From Thermoanaerobaculia bacterium (lineage in GTDB: Bacteria; Acidobacteriota; Thermoanaerobaculia; Multivoradales; JAHEKO01), in assembly GCA_947259195.1 (NCBI GenBank), contig CAMYLC010000058.1, positions 1-64,000 of the forward strand: a stretch of 64,000 nucleotides of DNA, given 5' to 3'. The position numbers and the translations under genes were made by a program. Below are positions 32,877 to 42,400 of this stretch, piece after piece. The notes below the pieces were generated by a model. It did no database searches. It was not told where the DNA came from and saw nothing but the letters and a program-made list of their open reading frames with translations. How positions within the stretch are numbered: position 1 is the first letter of the stretch; each line of letters opens with the position of its first letter.

Positions 32877-34409
32877 CTAGGGCAACGCCGCCAAAACGAA
32901 TTCGTGCAGATCCTCTTTCAGCTGTCTCAAAGAGGGTAGGTGGATATACATCATGTGACCGGCATCGTAGTAGCCCATGGAGATGTTGTGCCGCAGCGAC
33001 TCATCCAGGCCAAGATGGTCGAAGGTGTATTGAGTGGCGAAATAGGGCGTTGCCAGATCGTAGTACCCGTTGGCTACGAAGACCTTCAGACTGGGGTTCC
33101 TGGTCATGGCCTCGCGCAGGGTCTCCGCCACGTTGACATACCGGTTCTCATAAGTACCAAAGTTCCAAGGTCGCACCCTGCCGCTGAGAATCTCGTACGG
33201 CAGATCGATCTCGAATCCCAACTCGCGTCGCACGTAGTCGTTGAGAGTTGCGGTGTAGGGACCCTGGATCGCGGCGTAACTCGGGTCGAACTCGTAGGTC
33301 TCGGCCGCGGCATCCCGGTCGATCCCCGTGAATCGACTGTCGAGTCGGCCGACGGTGAGCCTGTCGTCACGACGTAACTGCTTGACGAAGCGATGTATCC
33401 GAATCCGCAGATTCGTCTGCAGCACATAGTCGCGACTCAGGCCCGTATAGCGCGCCAGGCGATCGGCGATGCGCTCTCGCTCATGCTCTCCCAGGGTGTC
33501 TCCCCTGATCAGTGCCTGCGCATACTCTCCCAGGGCGAAGGCCTCGACCTCGTCCAGCGTGGACCGCAGATCACGCTGCAGATCGCCGTCCAGCCGCTGG
33601 TGATACCAGGCCGTTGCGGCGTAGGTCGGCAAGAACAGAATATACGGTAAGTCGTTGCCGACGTCGAAGCGGGCGGTCTGGAAGTTGAGGATCGACGAGA
33701 CCAGCATGATGCCGTTGAGGTACATGCCGTGACGACTCTGGAGGTATCCCGACAGGCCGGCGGCGCGGGTCGTACCGTAGCTCTCGCCGATCAGGAACTT
33801 CGGCGATGCCCAGCGCTCGAACCGACTCGTGTACAAGCGGATGAACTCACCTACCGCCTCGACGTCTCCCTCGACGCCGTGGAACTGCTGTGGGTCCTCG
33901 TCGGGTACTGCCCGACTGAAACCGGTAGTGACCGGGTCGATGAAAACCAGATCGGTCACATCCAGGAGCGAGTACTCGTTATCCACCAGCTCATAGGGAG
34001 GCGGCAAGGCATGGCCGTCGTCGGTCATCAGAACCCGGCGCGGCCCGAGAAGCCCCAGGTGGAGCCAAACCGAGGAGGAGCCCGGTCCTCCATTGAACGA
34101 GAATGTCAGCGGGCGCTGGCCAGGATCGCTGATGCCGTCCAGGGTATAGGCCATGTAGAAGACAGAGGCCTTCCGAGTGCCTTCTTCGTCCTTCAGAATC
34201 AGGGTGCCTGCGGTTGCTTTGTAGGCCAGGCTTCGGCCACTCACCGTTACCGTGTGAGAGGTCTCTGACAAAAGCTCTTCGAACGTCCAGGGCTCGGCCT
34301 GTTTCTCGACCTGGCCGGCCTCCGCCTTCTCCTCCTCCGCCAAACCCGGCACAGGACTCAACATCAGCATCCCGAGAGCCACCACGAAACCCACAGGTCT
34401 TCTATCCAC
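32877..34409 (-). CDS. Secreted serine carboxypeptidase (S10 family)
   Basis: This S10 carboxypeptidase releases C-terminal amino acids, usually at acidic pH. The 510-residue precursor has a signal peptide (VVALGMLMLSPVPGLA) and a charged EEEKAEAG linker. The catalytic set is S210 in GESYGT, D451 in GYYDLATP and H485 in DAGHMMY. NGGPGSSSVW (residues 106-115) is the substrate-recognition loop. S10 peptidases in bacteria are frequent in Acidobacteria and related groups. The start is a GTG at 34409 with GAGGAG about 7 bases upstream. It is likely periplasmic or secreted and takes part in peptide scavenging. Confidence 0.92.
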   Translation of the reverse strand: MDRRPVGFVVALGMLMLSPVPGLAEEEKAEAGQVEKQAEPWTFEELLSETSHTVTVSGRSLAYKATAGTLILKDEEGTRKASVFYMAYTLDGISDPGQRPLTFSFNGGPGSSSVWLHLGLLGPRRVLMTDDGHALPPPYELVDNEYSLLDVTDLVFIDPVTTGFSRAVPDEDPQQFHGVEGDVEAVGEFIRLYTSRFERWASPKFLIGESYGTTRAAGLSGYLQSRHGMYLNGIMLVSSILNFQTARFDVGNDLPYILFLPTYAATAWYHQRLDGDLQRDLRSTLDEVEAFALGEYAQALIRGDTLGEHERERIADRLARYTGLSRDYVLQTNLRIRIHRFVKQLRRDDRLTVGRLDSRFTGIDRDAAAETYEFDPSYAAIQGPYTATLNDYVRRELGFEIDLPYEILSGRVRPWNFGTYENRYVNVAETLREAMTRNPSLKVFVANGYYDLATPYFATQYTFDHLGLDESLRHNISMGYYDAGHMMYIHLPSLRQLKEDLHEFVLAALP

Positions 34410-34456
34410 GCTTGCTCCTCCTCCCGAGGTCGAGCCTCACGCGATTCCCTACTCCC

Positions 34457-35614
34457 TCAGTACTGAGGTACCGACGGATCGATCCTCTTGCTCCAGGCAT
34501 CGATTCCTCCGACCAGATTGAACGTGTTGGCAAAGCCCATCCGCCGCAAAAAATCCACGGCGTGGGCAGAGCGGTGGCCGTGATGACAGTAGACGACGGT
34601 CTCGGCATCTGGATCCAGCTCTTCGAAACGACGTGGCAGCGTTTGCAGCGGCATGAGTAGTGAGTCATCGAGTCGGCTGGTCTGGTGCTCGAGTGGAGTC
34701 CGAACATCCAGCAACAAGATCTCCCGGCCTTCTTCCAACCAGGTCACCAGGCTCTCGGGAGTTACGTTGACCGACTCGGTCGAGGCCTCATCCGGGACCA
34801 GACCACAGAATCGGTCGTAGTCGATGAGCTCGGTCACCGTCGGGCTATCCGAGCAGACGGGACACTCCGGTCTCTTCTTGAGCCTCACCTCGCGAAACCT
34901 GGTTTGCAGAGCGTCGAAGAGGACCAGGCGGCCGATCAGCGGATCTCCGACCTCCAAGATCAACTTGACGACCTCGTTCGCCTGCAGGCTGCCGATGATC
35001 GCCGGCAGGATCCCCAGGACCCCTCCCTCGGCACACGAAGGGACGAGGCCTGGCGGGGGCGGCTCGGGGAACAGGCATCGATAGCAGGGTCCGCGGGCGC
35101 CCCAGAAGACCGAAGACTGACCCTCGAAGCGGAAGATGGAGCCGTAGACATTGGGCTTGCCGGCCAGCACGCAGGCGTCATTGACCAGATACCGTGTCGG
35201 GAAATTGTCGCTGCCGTCCACCACGATGTCGTAGCCCGACAGCAGCGTCATGGCGTTCGTGGCGTCGATCCTCTCCGCATGGCCCACCAACTCGATCAGA
35301 GGGTTGATCTCGCGCAGGCGGCCGAGAGCGACTTCCAGCTTCGGTCTGCCGATATCCGATTCGCCATAAAGCACCTGACGCTGGAGATTGGATTCGTCCA
35401 CATCATCGAATTCCACCAGGCCGAGCTTTCCGACTCCGACCGCCGCCAGGTACATCGATACAGGCGATCCCAGGCCACCGGCTCCGACGACCAGGACCCT
35501 GGCCTCCTTCAGTCGGTTCTGGCCACGGATACCCACCTCGGGGATGACGAGGTGACGGCTGTAGCGACGGTTTTCCCGCTCGGTCAGCCCATCCGGGTAG
35601 TTCGAGTCGACCAT
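34457..35614 (-). CDS. moeB: MoeB/ThiF-like adenylyltransferase with rhodanese domain
   Basis: This E1-like enzyme adenylates the C-terminal glycine of MoaD/ThiS, and the fused rhodanese delivers sulfur. The 385-residue protein has the nucleotide loop VGAGGLGS (43-50), D134 in DGSDN, a zinc site (C177, C180, C251, C254) and C194 in VPSCAEGGV. Its C-terminal rhodanese (~285-385) has active cysteine C343 in YCHHGHRSA. The organisation equals MOCS3/Uba4-type E1 proteins. It sits 21 bases after the JAMM peptidase gene. MoaD is the probable client because a MoaD-MoaE fusion lies 3 kb away. Confidence 0.92.
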   Translation of the reverse strand: MVDSNYPDGLTERENRRYSRHLVIPEVGIRGQNRLKEARVLVVGAGGLGSPVSMYLAAVGVGKLGLVEFDDVDESNLQRQVLYGESDIGRPKLEVALGRLREINPLIELVGHAERIDATNAMTLLSGYDIVVDGSDNFPTRYLVNDACVLAGKPNVYGSIFRFEGQSSVFWGARGPCYRCLFPEPPPPGLVPSCAEGGVLGILPAIIGSLQANEVVKLILEVGDPLIGRLVLFDALQTRFREVRLKKRPECPVCSDSPTVTELIDYDRFCGLVPDEASTESVNVTPESLVTWLEEGREILLLDVRTPLEHQTSRLDDSLLMPLQTLPRRFEELDPDAETVVYCHHGHRSAHAVDFLRRMGFANTFNLVGGIDAWSKRIDPSVPQY

Positions 35615-35635
35615 TCTCTGTTCTCTTTTGCCGCC

Positions 35636-36124
35636 CTATGGCTCCGTGCTTTCAGACATTGAATGCCCTGGAGGTGAAGAATACTCGATGTCGACCTCTT
35701 GGAAATCCTCTCCACCCTCCCGCAGCAGCCAGCTCCTGACCCCGGTCACTCGCTCTTCTTCCACGGCCAGGATGAGATAGTGAACATTGGGCCACGCGGT
35801 CTCAAGGTCGAACCGACCGGGTGTCGCACTATGATCGGGATGCGAGTGGTAGTAGCCGAGGATTTCCAGCTCCCGCTCTCGGGCCTCTTTCTGGACTCGG
35901 AGCAGGAGCCTTGGATCGATGACATAGCTTTCCTGGCGTCGGTCAGTGGCGCTGTTCCTGGCCGCAACCGCCTCTCGGACCTCGGCTCTCGGCTCCGCCG
36001 GAGCTGGCATGCGACCCACGAGAACACCACAGCACTCTTCCGGGTAGGCATCGATCGCCTCCCTCATCAGAACCCCCAGTACGGATGTCGGAATTAGAAG
36101 ATGGCGCTTTTCAGACACCAGCAT
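35636..36124 (-). CDS. JAMM/Mov34 metallopeptidase (M67 family)
   Basis: The 162-residue JAMM domain protein has the zinc motif E30 (in YPEECCGVLVG) with H93-S-H95-x10-D106 (YYHSHPDHSATPGRFD). It matches bacterial Mec/M67 peptidases, which cleave after ubiquitin-like sulfur carriers; the Mycobacterium homologue removes cysteine from CysO. The neighbour upstream of it is a rhomboid, and downstream is MoeB-rhodanese (21-base gap). A plausible job is to process a diglycine-ended carrier such as MoaD. The substrate is unproven. The start is the ATG at 36124, with only a weak ribosome site. Confidence 0.88.
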   Translation of the reverse strand: MLVSEKRHLLIPTSVLGVLMREAIDAYPEECCGVLVGRMPAPAEPRAEVREAVAARNSATDRRQESYVIDPRLLLRVQKEARERELEILGYYHSHPDHSATPGRFDLETAWPNVHYLILAVEEERVTGVRSWLLREGGEDFQEVDIEYSSPPGHSMSESTEP

Positions 36125-36152
36125 TTGCCCGAGACAGGAAGGTACTGGATCC

Positions 36153-37052
36153 TCAACCGAGAAGCGCGAAGCCCTTCAAGATCGAGAAGAGAACTGCCAG
36201 CAGCGACAAGCCCAGCCCAATAACCGCCGCCATGAGGTGCTCGATTCGCTCTGGCCGCCTGGGATCGAGCCAGTGAGCGGCAGTGTAGCCCCCCAAGAAC
36301 CCCCCGAGGTGGGCGAAGTTGTCGACTCCAGGCATGATGAAGCCGAAGACACCGAGGAAGATCGCCCACATCCAGGCCTGCTGCCCGACAGCCGTGCTGC
36401 CTCCTCTCCTGCCGTAGAGCACCAACGCGCCGAGGAGGCCGAAGATGGCTGCCGAGGCACCGATCGTGAGATTGGCCCCGCGAAGAAAAGACGGTAGGAA
36501 AGTCAGATAGGCCCCTGCAAAGCTGCTAAGAAGAAAGCCAGCAGCTCCCGCCAGCAGATAGATGACTACCATGCGACCGGCACCGAAAATCCGACTCGTG
36601 GCGGGCGCCAGCTGGCGGACCCACATCATGTTGAACAGGATGTGAAGCAAGCTGCCGTGCAACCAAGATGCCGACAGCACCGTCCACCAACGATCGTACC
36701 CGAAGACCGGAACTGCACCGCTGGCGCCGAACAGGAAGAGGCTTTCCACACTCGGCGACAGCATCGAGAACAGGCTCTTCATGCCGATCGCCGACGGATT
36801 GACCAGCAGGGTCAGAACATAAAGGACGACGCAAGCGGCAATGATGAGGCGAACGAATCCGAAGTCGTCTCCGAGGCTCTGAAAGAACCGGGTGTAGCCC
36901 CAGAGGCCGGGGTTGCCACGGCCACAATGAGGGCATTTCTCCTCCTGCACTCCGACCAATCGACCACAAGAAGGGCAGACTACCGATCCACTGGTCTGTC
37001 GTTTCAGCACCTCGCTGGCCTTATCTGGTGACTCACGACCCCTCCTCCTCAT
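36153..37052 (-). CDS. Rhomboid intramembrane serine protease with zinc ribbon
   Basis: The protein has a CxxC-x10-CxxC zinc ribbon (C26, C29, C40, C43) ahead of six transmembrane helices. Rhomboid catalytic residues are S200 in GASAAIFG and H248 in NFAHLGGFLGG, with H137/N141 in the helix-2 HILFN segment. Rhomboids cleave transmembrane substrates within the membrane. Several starts are possible: the ATG at 37052 overlaps the xseB end by about 20 bases, and a GTG at 37010 has AAGG upstream. Length is ~300 residues. It opens the rhomboid-JAMM-MoeB run. Confidence 0.9.
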   Translation of the reverse strand: MRRRGRESPDKASEVLKRQTSGSVVCPSCGRLVGVQEEKCPHCGRGNPGLWGYTRFFQSLGDDFGFVRLIIAACVVLYVLTLLVNPSAIGMKSLFSMLSPSVESLFLFGASGAVPVFGYDRWWTVLSASWLHGSLLHILFNMMWVRQLAPATSRIFGAGRMVVIYLLAGAAGFLLSSFAGAYLTFLPSFLRGANLTIGASAAIFGLLGALVLYGRRGGSTAVGQQAWMWAIFLGVFGFIMPGVDNFAHLGGFLGGYTAAHWLDPRRPERIEHLMAAVIGLGLSLLAVLFSILKGFALLG

Positions 37053-37281
37053 CCGCCTCAGCCTCGGCCTCTTCCAGGGCCTGCACGATCTGGGTGACCT
37101 CCACCTCGGCTCGTCGTATCTTGCCACGACACAGCTCCAGGAGCTCGGCCGCGGTTTTGAGCTGATCCGCCAGTTCGTCGATATCGATCTCTTCGGCTTC
37201 GACCCGACTCAAAATGCCTTCCAGCTCCTCGATGGCCTCGCCGAATCGGAGATCTTCCGGTGCCTTCTTCTTTGGACTCAT
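37033..37281 (-). CDS. xseB: Exodeoxyribonuclease VII small subunit
   Basis: XseB joins XseA to form exonuclease VII, which degrades single-stranded DNA into short oligonucleotides. The 82-residue protein has the characteristic helical hairpin: LRFGEAIEELEGILSRVEAEEIDIDELADQLKTAAELLELCRGKIRRAE, then an acidic tail EEAEAEADEEEGS. Its ATG overlaps the xseA stop (ATGA), so translation is coupled. GGAGG lies about 6 bases upstream of the ATG. Confidence 0.95.
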   Translation of the reverse strand: MSPKKKAPEDLRFGEAIEELEGILSRVEAEEIDIDELADQLKTAAELLELCRGKIRRAEVEVTQIVQALEEAEAEADEEEGS

Positions 37282-38645
37282 GTTTCCTCCACCTGGCTAA
37301 CGACAACGCCTCCCGCGAGATGACTTGTGATTCTCTCGCCCGCGACCACCTCCTCGGGCTGGCGCAACAACTTGCCCTTGGAGTCGCGAGTCACCGAGAA
37401 GCCCCTCTCGAGAGTTCGTTCCGGCGACAGCTGCCGACAAAGACGTTGCCAACCCTCGACGACAGCCCGTTTCTCACGCAGGCTCGCAGCGGCCTGAACG
37501 GCGATTCTCTCGGCCAGGCGATCTGATGTGTGACGGGCTGCGGCCAGACTGCGAGGGCCCGCATCGGCAAGCTGTACCAGCAGGGCTCTGAGCTTGCGAT
37601 CCTGCCCTTCGACGCTCCACTGAGCGACCCGTGGCAGAACCTCGGATAGCCGCCCCAGTCGGGCTGCTGCGGTTGCGATCCGATGGCGCACGAGGCCCAG
37701 GCCTCTCTGCGCCCTACCCAGCGACTCACGCCCCTGCCGTAGCCGTGCCAGGGAATGCCGGGCGAGCGCGGCTCGGAGCTCCACCAGCCGCCGCTCTTCC
37801 GAGGCCACCCGCGTCACGATGTACTCTGCCACCTTGGTAGGAGTGTTGAAGGCGGTGTGGGCGACCAGGTCGGCGATGGACTGATCGATCTCGTGACCCA
37901 GTCCGGTGAGCACTGGAACCGGTGCCTGAGCCACGGCTTCGGCGATTCCCTGGCTATCGAACACGGCCAGATCAGCACGTGAGCCGCCTCCCCGAATCAA
38001 GACGGCACAGTCGACTGGCAGGGAAGAGAGCATTGCGAGGGCCGAGGTGACCTCCCTTTCTGCCGCCTTGCCTTGGACAGTGGCGTGGATGAAGTACACC
38101 TGGAAACCGAACCCGCTCTCCTCCAGGGAACTCAGGAAGTCGTGGTAGGCGGCGCTGCCATCGGAGGTAATCAGCGCCACGCGCAGCGGCAGCTTGGACA
38201 AGGTCTTCTGCTGGTTGAGCTCGAGCAGGCCTCTCGCCACCAGGCTGTCCAGAACCTCTTTCCGGCGCCGAGCCAGCAGTCCCGCCGTAAATACCGGATC
38301 CACCTCCCTGACCACGAGTTGCAAACGGCCGAAGGGTGGATAGAAGTCAACCACCGCCCGACAGCGCATGGTCTGACCCTCGCTGATCTCGAGACCGGCT
38401 TTGGAGAGCACTTGACGAATTCGTTGGTGATCCGAGCGCCAGGCGACAGCCTCCAACTTACCCGTGATCTCATCGTCGGCACCCTTTTCGACAAGCTCGA
38501 AGTAGAGATGTCCGCGCTGACTGGCCCTTACCCGATTGACCTCTCCCGCGACCCAGACCTCGGAAAAGGCCTCCTGCAGAAAGTCCCGCAGGTCTGTGCA
38601 CAGCTGTGAGACCTTATAGGTCTCCTCTTGAAATGGCAGGCTCAG
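37278..38645 (-). CDS. xseA: Exodeoxyribonuclease VII large subunit, apparent CTG start
   Basis: XseA is the catalytic subunit of exonuclease VII. The domains are an N-terminal OB fold (FQEETYKVSQL through VWVAGEVNRVRASQRGHLYFEL) and a catalytic core with VALITSDGSAAYHDFLSSLEES, VLIRGGGSRADLAVFD, PVLTGLGHEIDQSIADLVAH and TPTKVAEYI, then a coiled-coil tail. No ATG, GTG or TTG precedes the OB fold in frame: the nearest TTG (38456) would remove the whole fold's start. The codon CTG at 38643-38645, with GGAGAG 8 bases upstream, begins exactly where homologues start. CTG or another rare start is therefore likely. The predicted 455 residues fit the family length. Confidence 0.85.
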   Translation of the reverse strand: MSLPFQEETYKVSQLCTDLRDFLQEAFSEVWVAGEVNRVRASQRGHLYFELVEKGADDEITGKLEAVAWRSDHQRIRQVLSKAGLEISEGQTMRCRAVVDFYPPFGRLQLVVREVDPVFTAGLLARRRKEVLDSLVARGLLELNQQKTLSKLPLRVALITSDGSAAYHDFLSSLEESGFGFQVYFIHATVQGKAAEREVTSALAMLSSLPVDCAVLIRGGGSRADLAVFDSQGIAEAVAQAPVPVLTGLGHEIDQSIADLVAHTAFNTPTKVAEYIVTRVASEERRLVELRAALARHSLARLRQGRESLGRAQRGLGLVRHRIATAAARLGRLSEVLPRVAQWSVEGQDRKLRALLVQLADAGPRSLAAARHTSDRLAERIAVQAAASLREKRAVVEGWQRLCRQLSPERTLERGFSVTRDSKGKLLRQPEEVVAGERITSHLAGGVVVSQVEET

Positions 38646-38685
38646 GACGCACTCTCTCCGTCGGGCCGCGGTGGCCCCGCCATCA

Positions 38686-39234
38686 TCAGTGGTAGCTCAC
38701 GAGATCGTCCGAGGACTCGAGGGGAATCGACTGGGCCCACGCCGCAGCTTCCTTTTCGCCGAGCGTGAGCTTGCTGAGGAACTCTTCGGCCTCCTGGCGC
38801 TCATGAAAGAGTCGCCAGATGAAGGTATGACCTGCAGGTGCCGTGAAGTAAGTGTATCGCTTGGCGCTCTCCGTGAGCTCGAATCCGAGATCGGTTTCCC
38901 CATTCACACCGACGCAGGCGAGGGCAATCGCCCGATAGGCCAACGCCAGGGCCTTGAGGGCGTCTTCATAATCCACCAACTCTTCACGCGACAATGGGGT
39001 ATGGTAGATGGAGACGCGAGTAGCATCCTCTTCGGCCAGGAGGTTGTAGGGCACGTCGGTGCGATCCATTGCCTCGCGAGTCTCTTCGGTGGTCACAAAA
39101 ACATCTTCCGTGCCGCTGACCTTGTAGGTAATGGCAAACACATCGTCATCGATGTCCGTGAAAGCCTCTGCCAGCATGCTTTCGTCTTCAATCGTAAAAT
39201 AGTAGAGGCTGTTGATTAGTCGTCGAGTCGTCAT
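38686..39234 (-). CDS. Uncharacterised cytosolic protein
   Basis: I do not recognise this 182-residue protein. It begins MTTRRLINSLYYFTIEDES, is rich in acidic and aromatic residues, and includes EDVFVTTEETREAMDRTDVPYNLLAEEDATRVS and AGHTFIWRLFHERQEAEEFLSKL. There is no signal peptide, membrane helix or clear catalytic motif. The predicted mixed alpha/beta pattern looks like a compact soluble domain. AAGGAG stands 8-10 bases before the ATG at 39234, which supports that start over the ATG at 39279. It ends 41 bases before xseA on the same strand, so it may be expressed with exonuclease VII. Confidence 0.68.
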   Translation of the reverse strand: MTTRRLINSLYYFTIEDESMLAEAFTDIDDDVFAITYKVSGTEDVFVTTEETREAMDRTDVPYNLLAEEDATRVSIYHTPLSREELVDYEDALKALALAYRAIALACVGVNGETDLGFELTESAKRYTYFTAPAGHTFIWRLFHERQEAEEFLSKLTLGEKEAAAWAQSIPLESSDDLVSYH

Positions 39235-39457
39235 TTGGATTTCATCTCCTTCGAGAGCCCCGGTCGGGTGCTTGTTCACCGCCTCTTCAAGGAGTGATTG
39301 AACACCGGTAGAGTCAGCTAGACGTGTCGAATCGGCCCCGAAAGACCGACCTTACACTATACCAGAGACTCCTCTGGGAGGTTCTCTCCTGTCGAGTCGA
39401 CTCCTCGCAGCCCGACACGGGGGATATGCCAGCGAAGACCTTCGGGAGGCGCCCGAC

Positions 39458-42400
39458 GTGACTGCCGCCAGATCAATGAAGAACAAGAAGGAGCAGCCCT
39501 TCGACTTGCGGCTGCCAGGGGCAGTTCTAAGGATCTGGCCCGAGCGGAGCACCTCGGCCCGCTCTGACAAGCCGCCCCGCCTCGAAGACTTGCTCCCCGA
39601 CCTGCCGGGACTTCACCGGCTCGACTCGGGCATCGCGGTCATCACGCCGGAGGCCCCCGATCCGGCGCCAGTCGATACCGCGGTTCACCTCGGCCTGACC
39701 CTGGTCGACAGTCTGCAAAGAAGGCACTCCCCCGCCGGGTCGAAGGGTCCCAGAGTCCTCATCTCACCCGGTGAGGTCCTCTTTCGGCAGGGCTTGCCAT
39801 CGCTGACAGTCGACGCCGTGGGAGAGCACGTGGAGGCCTGGGCCGGCAACCTCCAACCGGGCCGAGTGCACATAACGGGTTGGGCAGCATGCATGCTCGA
39901 GGAGCCGCGGGACCTTTCACCGAGCTCGGTCACTGCCGAGCTCCTTGGTGGCTCCATCCCGGTCTTCGAAGTCGGTTCTTTGCAGCGCGTGGGGGTGCCA
40001 TGGCGAAACCCCGAGTTGCTCAACCGTCGCCTCAGACCTCTACCGCGAACGGCTCTGTTCAATTCCGTCAAAGATCATCTGAACGTTCCAGCATGGCGTG
40101 TCGAGGGAGTCCTGGGATGCGGCAAGAGTCGGCTGGTCTTCGAGGTGCTCCTGAATACGGGTACTCCAGCTTTGTGGCTCCGCGCTCGACCAACTCGGCG
40201 GCGAGGTGGATCACTGGCTCGTCAGATTGCCGAGCAGTTGCTGGCGCCCTCTCCGCCCTCTCCGTCACTCCTCCTCCTGCCCAATGTCCGCGACGTAAAG
40301 GTCCAGGATGCGATCCACGCCTTGCTCCTTGCTGACGATGTCGATGACAAACCGGCGCTGGTGGAACAGCTTCCCACGATCCTGGCGCGGATCTCAGCGA
40401 GTCTGCTGAGCCCTCTCTACCTGGTCGTCGACGATGTCGAACAGATCGACAGCCGCGACTCGAACTTCATTCAGAACCTCCTGGATCACCCCCAGCTTGG
40501 CAAGGGATTCCATCTTCTTCTCGTCGGCCGAGGCGGCTTGGCGCTGGCCCCTGCGATGCACCAACTACCGACCCTGCCGGTTCATCCCTTCGATAAGTCG
40601 GAGATGGAGGATCTCGCCGAACAACTGTTCAAAGGGCTGTCGCTCCCAGATTCCGTCGAAGGGCGCCTACGGGAGACAACGCAAGGCTATCCGTTCGCTC
40701 TGGAAGAAGGGATGGTGGCTTTGATCCGCGAGAAGAACCTGCGTCGGGTCTACGGCAGCTTCTTTTTCGCCGGAGTCGAATCGATCGACTTCAAGCCCTC
40801 TGCACGCCTGGTTTGTCACCTCGTTGCCGAGGCCGCGCGACTCGAGGCACTACTTCCGCTCCAGCTGCTTTCTGCAGTAGGTGGTTCTGTACCAGCGGAG
40901 AGTCTCGACGCGGCCGCCAAGGGTCTCGGCACTTCCCCTCCCAAGACATGGGAGTTTGCACCGGTGGCGGCGGGTCTTCTCCACTCCGTCACCACACCCT
41001 GGGGACCGGGAGTCGAGCTCACTTCACCAGCGTACTCCGTCGCACTCCGACAGAGCCTGGCTCCGGAAACCACCGAACAGGCCCGACACCTCATGGGCCA
41101 GGTGCTGGCCGACAGTAGCGGTACTGGCGAAGCACACTGGCAGTCCTACGGTCTTTTGAAGGGCACGCGGGAGGGTCTCGAGTCGCTGATCCAAACGCTC
41201 AAGACGCCCCACGCCGCCAGAGTACCGGCGGACCAGATGCTGGACACCCTGGACGACGAGCTGAGGTCGCTGCGAAAGCGTCGAGGCAGCACCAACACCG
41301 AGCTCGAGATCCTCTGGCGGCTCTTACCCCTCGCCAGAAAGCAAGGCCGCCTTCACGAGTACGAGAGCGAGTTGGCTCGCGCGGTCGATTTGGCCTCGGG
41401 CCACCCCAGTCGCTTGCTGGCGCTGGCTGGACTCAAGGGAGAGATGGATCGAGAGGCCGGTCGCTACCAGGCGGCCGAGACGACGATCCGTCTGGCGCTC
41501 TCAGCCGCTCAGGGCGCCGACGAACGCCGACAGGCCCTGCTACTGATTCAGCTGGGCAGGCTGCATCTGGACCAGGAGCGTTTCGAGGAAGCCAAGGAGC
41601 TGTTCGAGAAGCTCGATGTCACACTAGAACGTCGCGGTGCCACGGCCCTATGTGCCGCCTGTAGGTATCATCTCGGGAACATCGCTGCCCAGGAGAACCG
41701 GCTGGAGGAGGCCCTGGAGCTTCACCAGGAGGCGCTGGCAGAGAGGCGTAAGCAGGGAATCCAGCGAGCCGCAGGCAACTCGCTGACCGCTTTGGGGGCT
41801 GTCTATCTGGCCATCGGCAACTACCCTTCGGCCCTGGAGAGCTACCGCGAAGCTCAGGAACTCCTGGAAGAGTATGGCGCCGAAGACGATGTGGGATTTC
41901 CGCTTCTCGGCCTGGGCAAGGTCTTCAACCGCCTGGGCGACTACACGGCCGCCTCCAAGCCTCTCAGGCTGGCCCTGTCGCTCAGGCGAGGCAAGGACGA
42001 AGTAGCAGGCGAGGCGGTTGCAAGACTGGCGGTCGCCGAGAACCATCTCTTCCTGGGGCAGCACGACAAGGCACTCGAGGAAGCCACGGATGCTCAATTC
42101 AAGCTGAACGTCATCTCGCGGAAGTCCCTCCTGGCTGACGCCGAGCTCTTGCTTGGACGAATCGGTCTCCAGCAGCGCAGGTTCGACTCGGTTCTCGAGC
42201 ACCTCTCCTCGGCCCTCGAAGTCCATCGGCAGGTGGGAGACGACGAGGCCGTCGGTTTCGATCTCGCCATGCTGATTCGCTTGGCGATCAACACAGAAGA
42301 GACCGAAGACGCCGCAGAGTGGTCAGGCCAACTGCTCGAGCACCTCCAAAACCTGCCCAGAGCCGAGCTCCTAGAGGAGATCCAGTTCGGTTTGTACCGT

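Noticed and set aside
34685..35662. Long plus-strand ORF opposite moeB
   Set aside because: Antisense shadow; moeB has complete motifs on the other strand.
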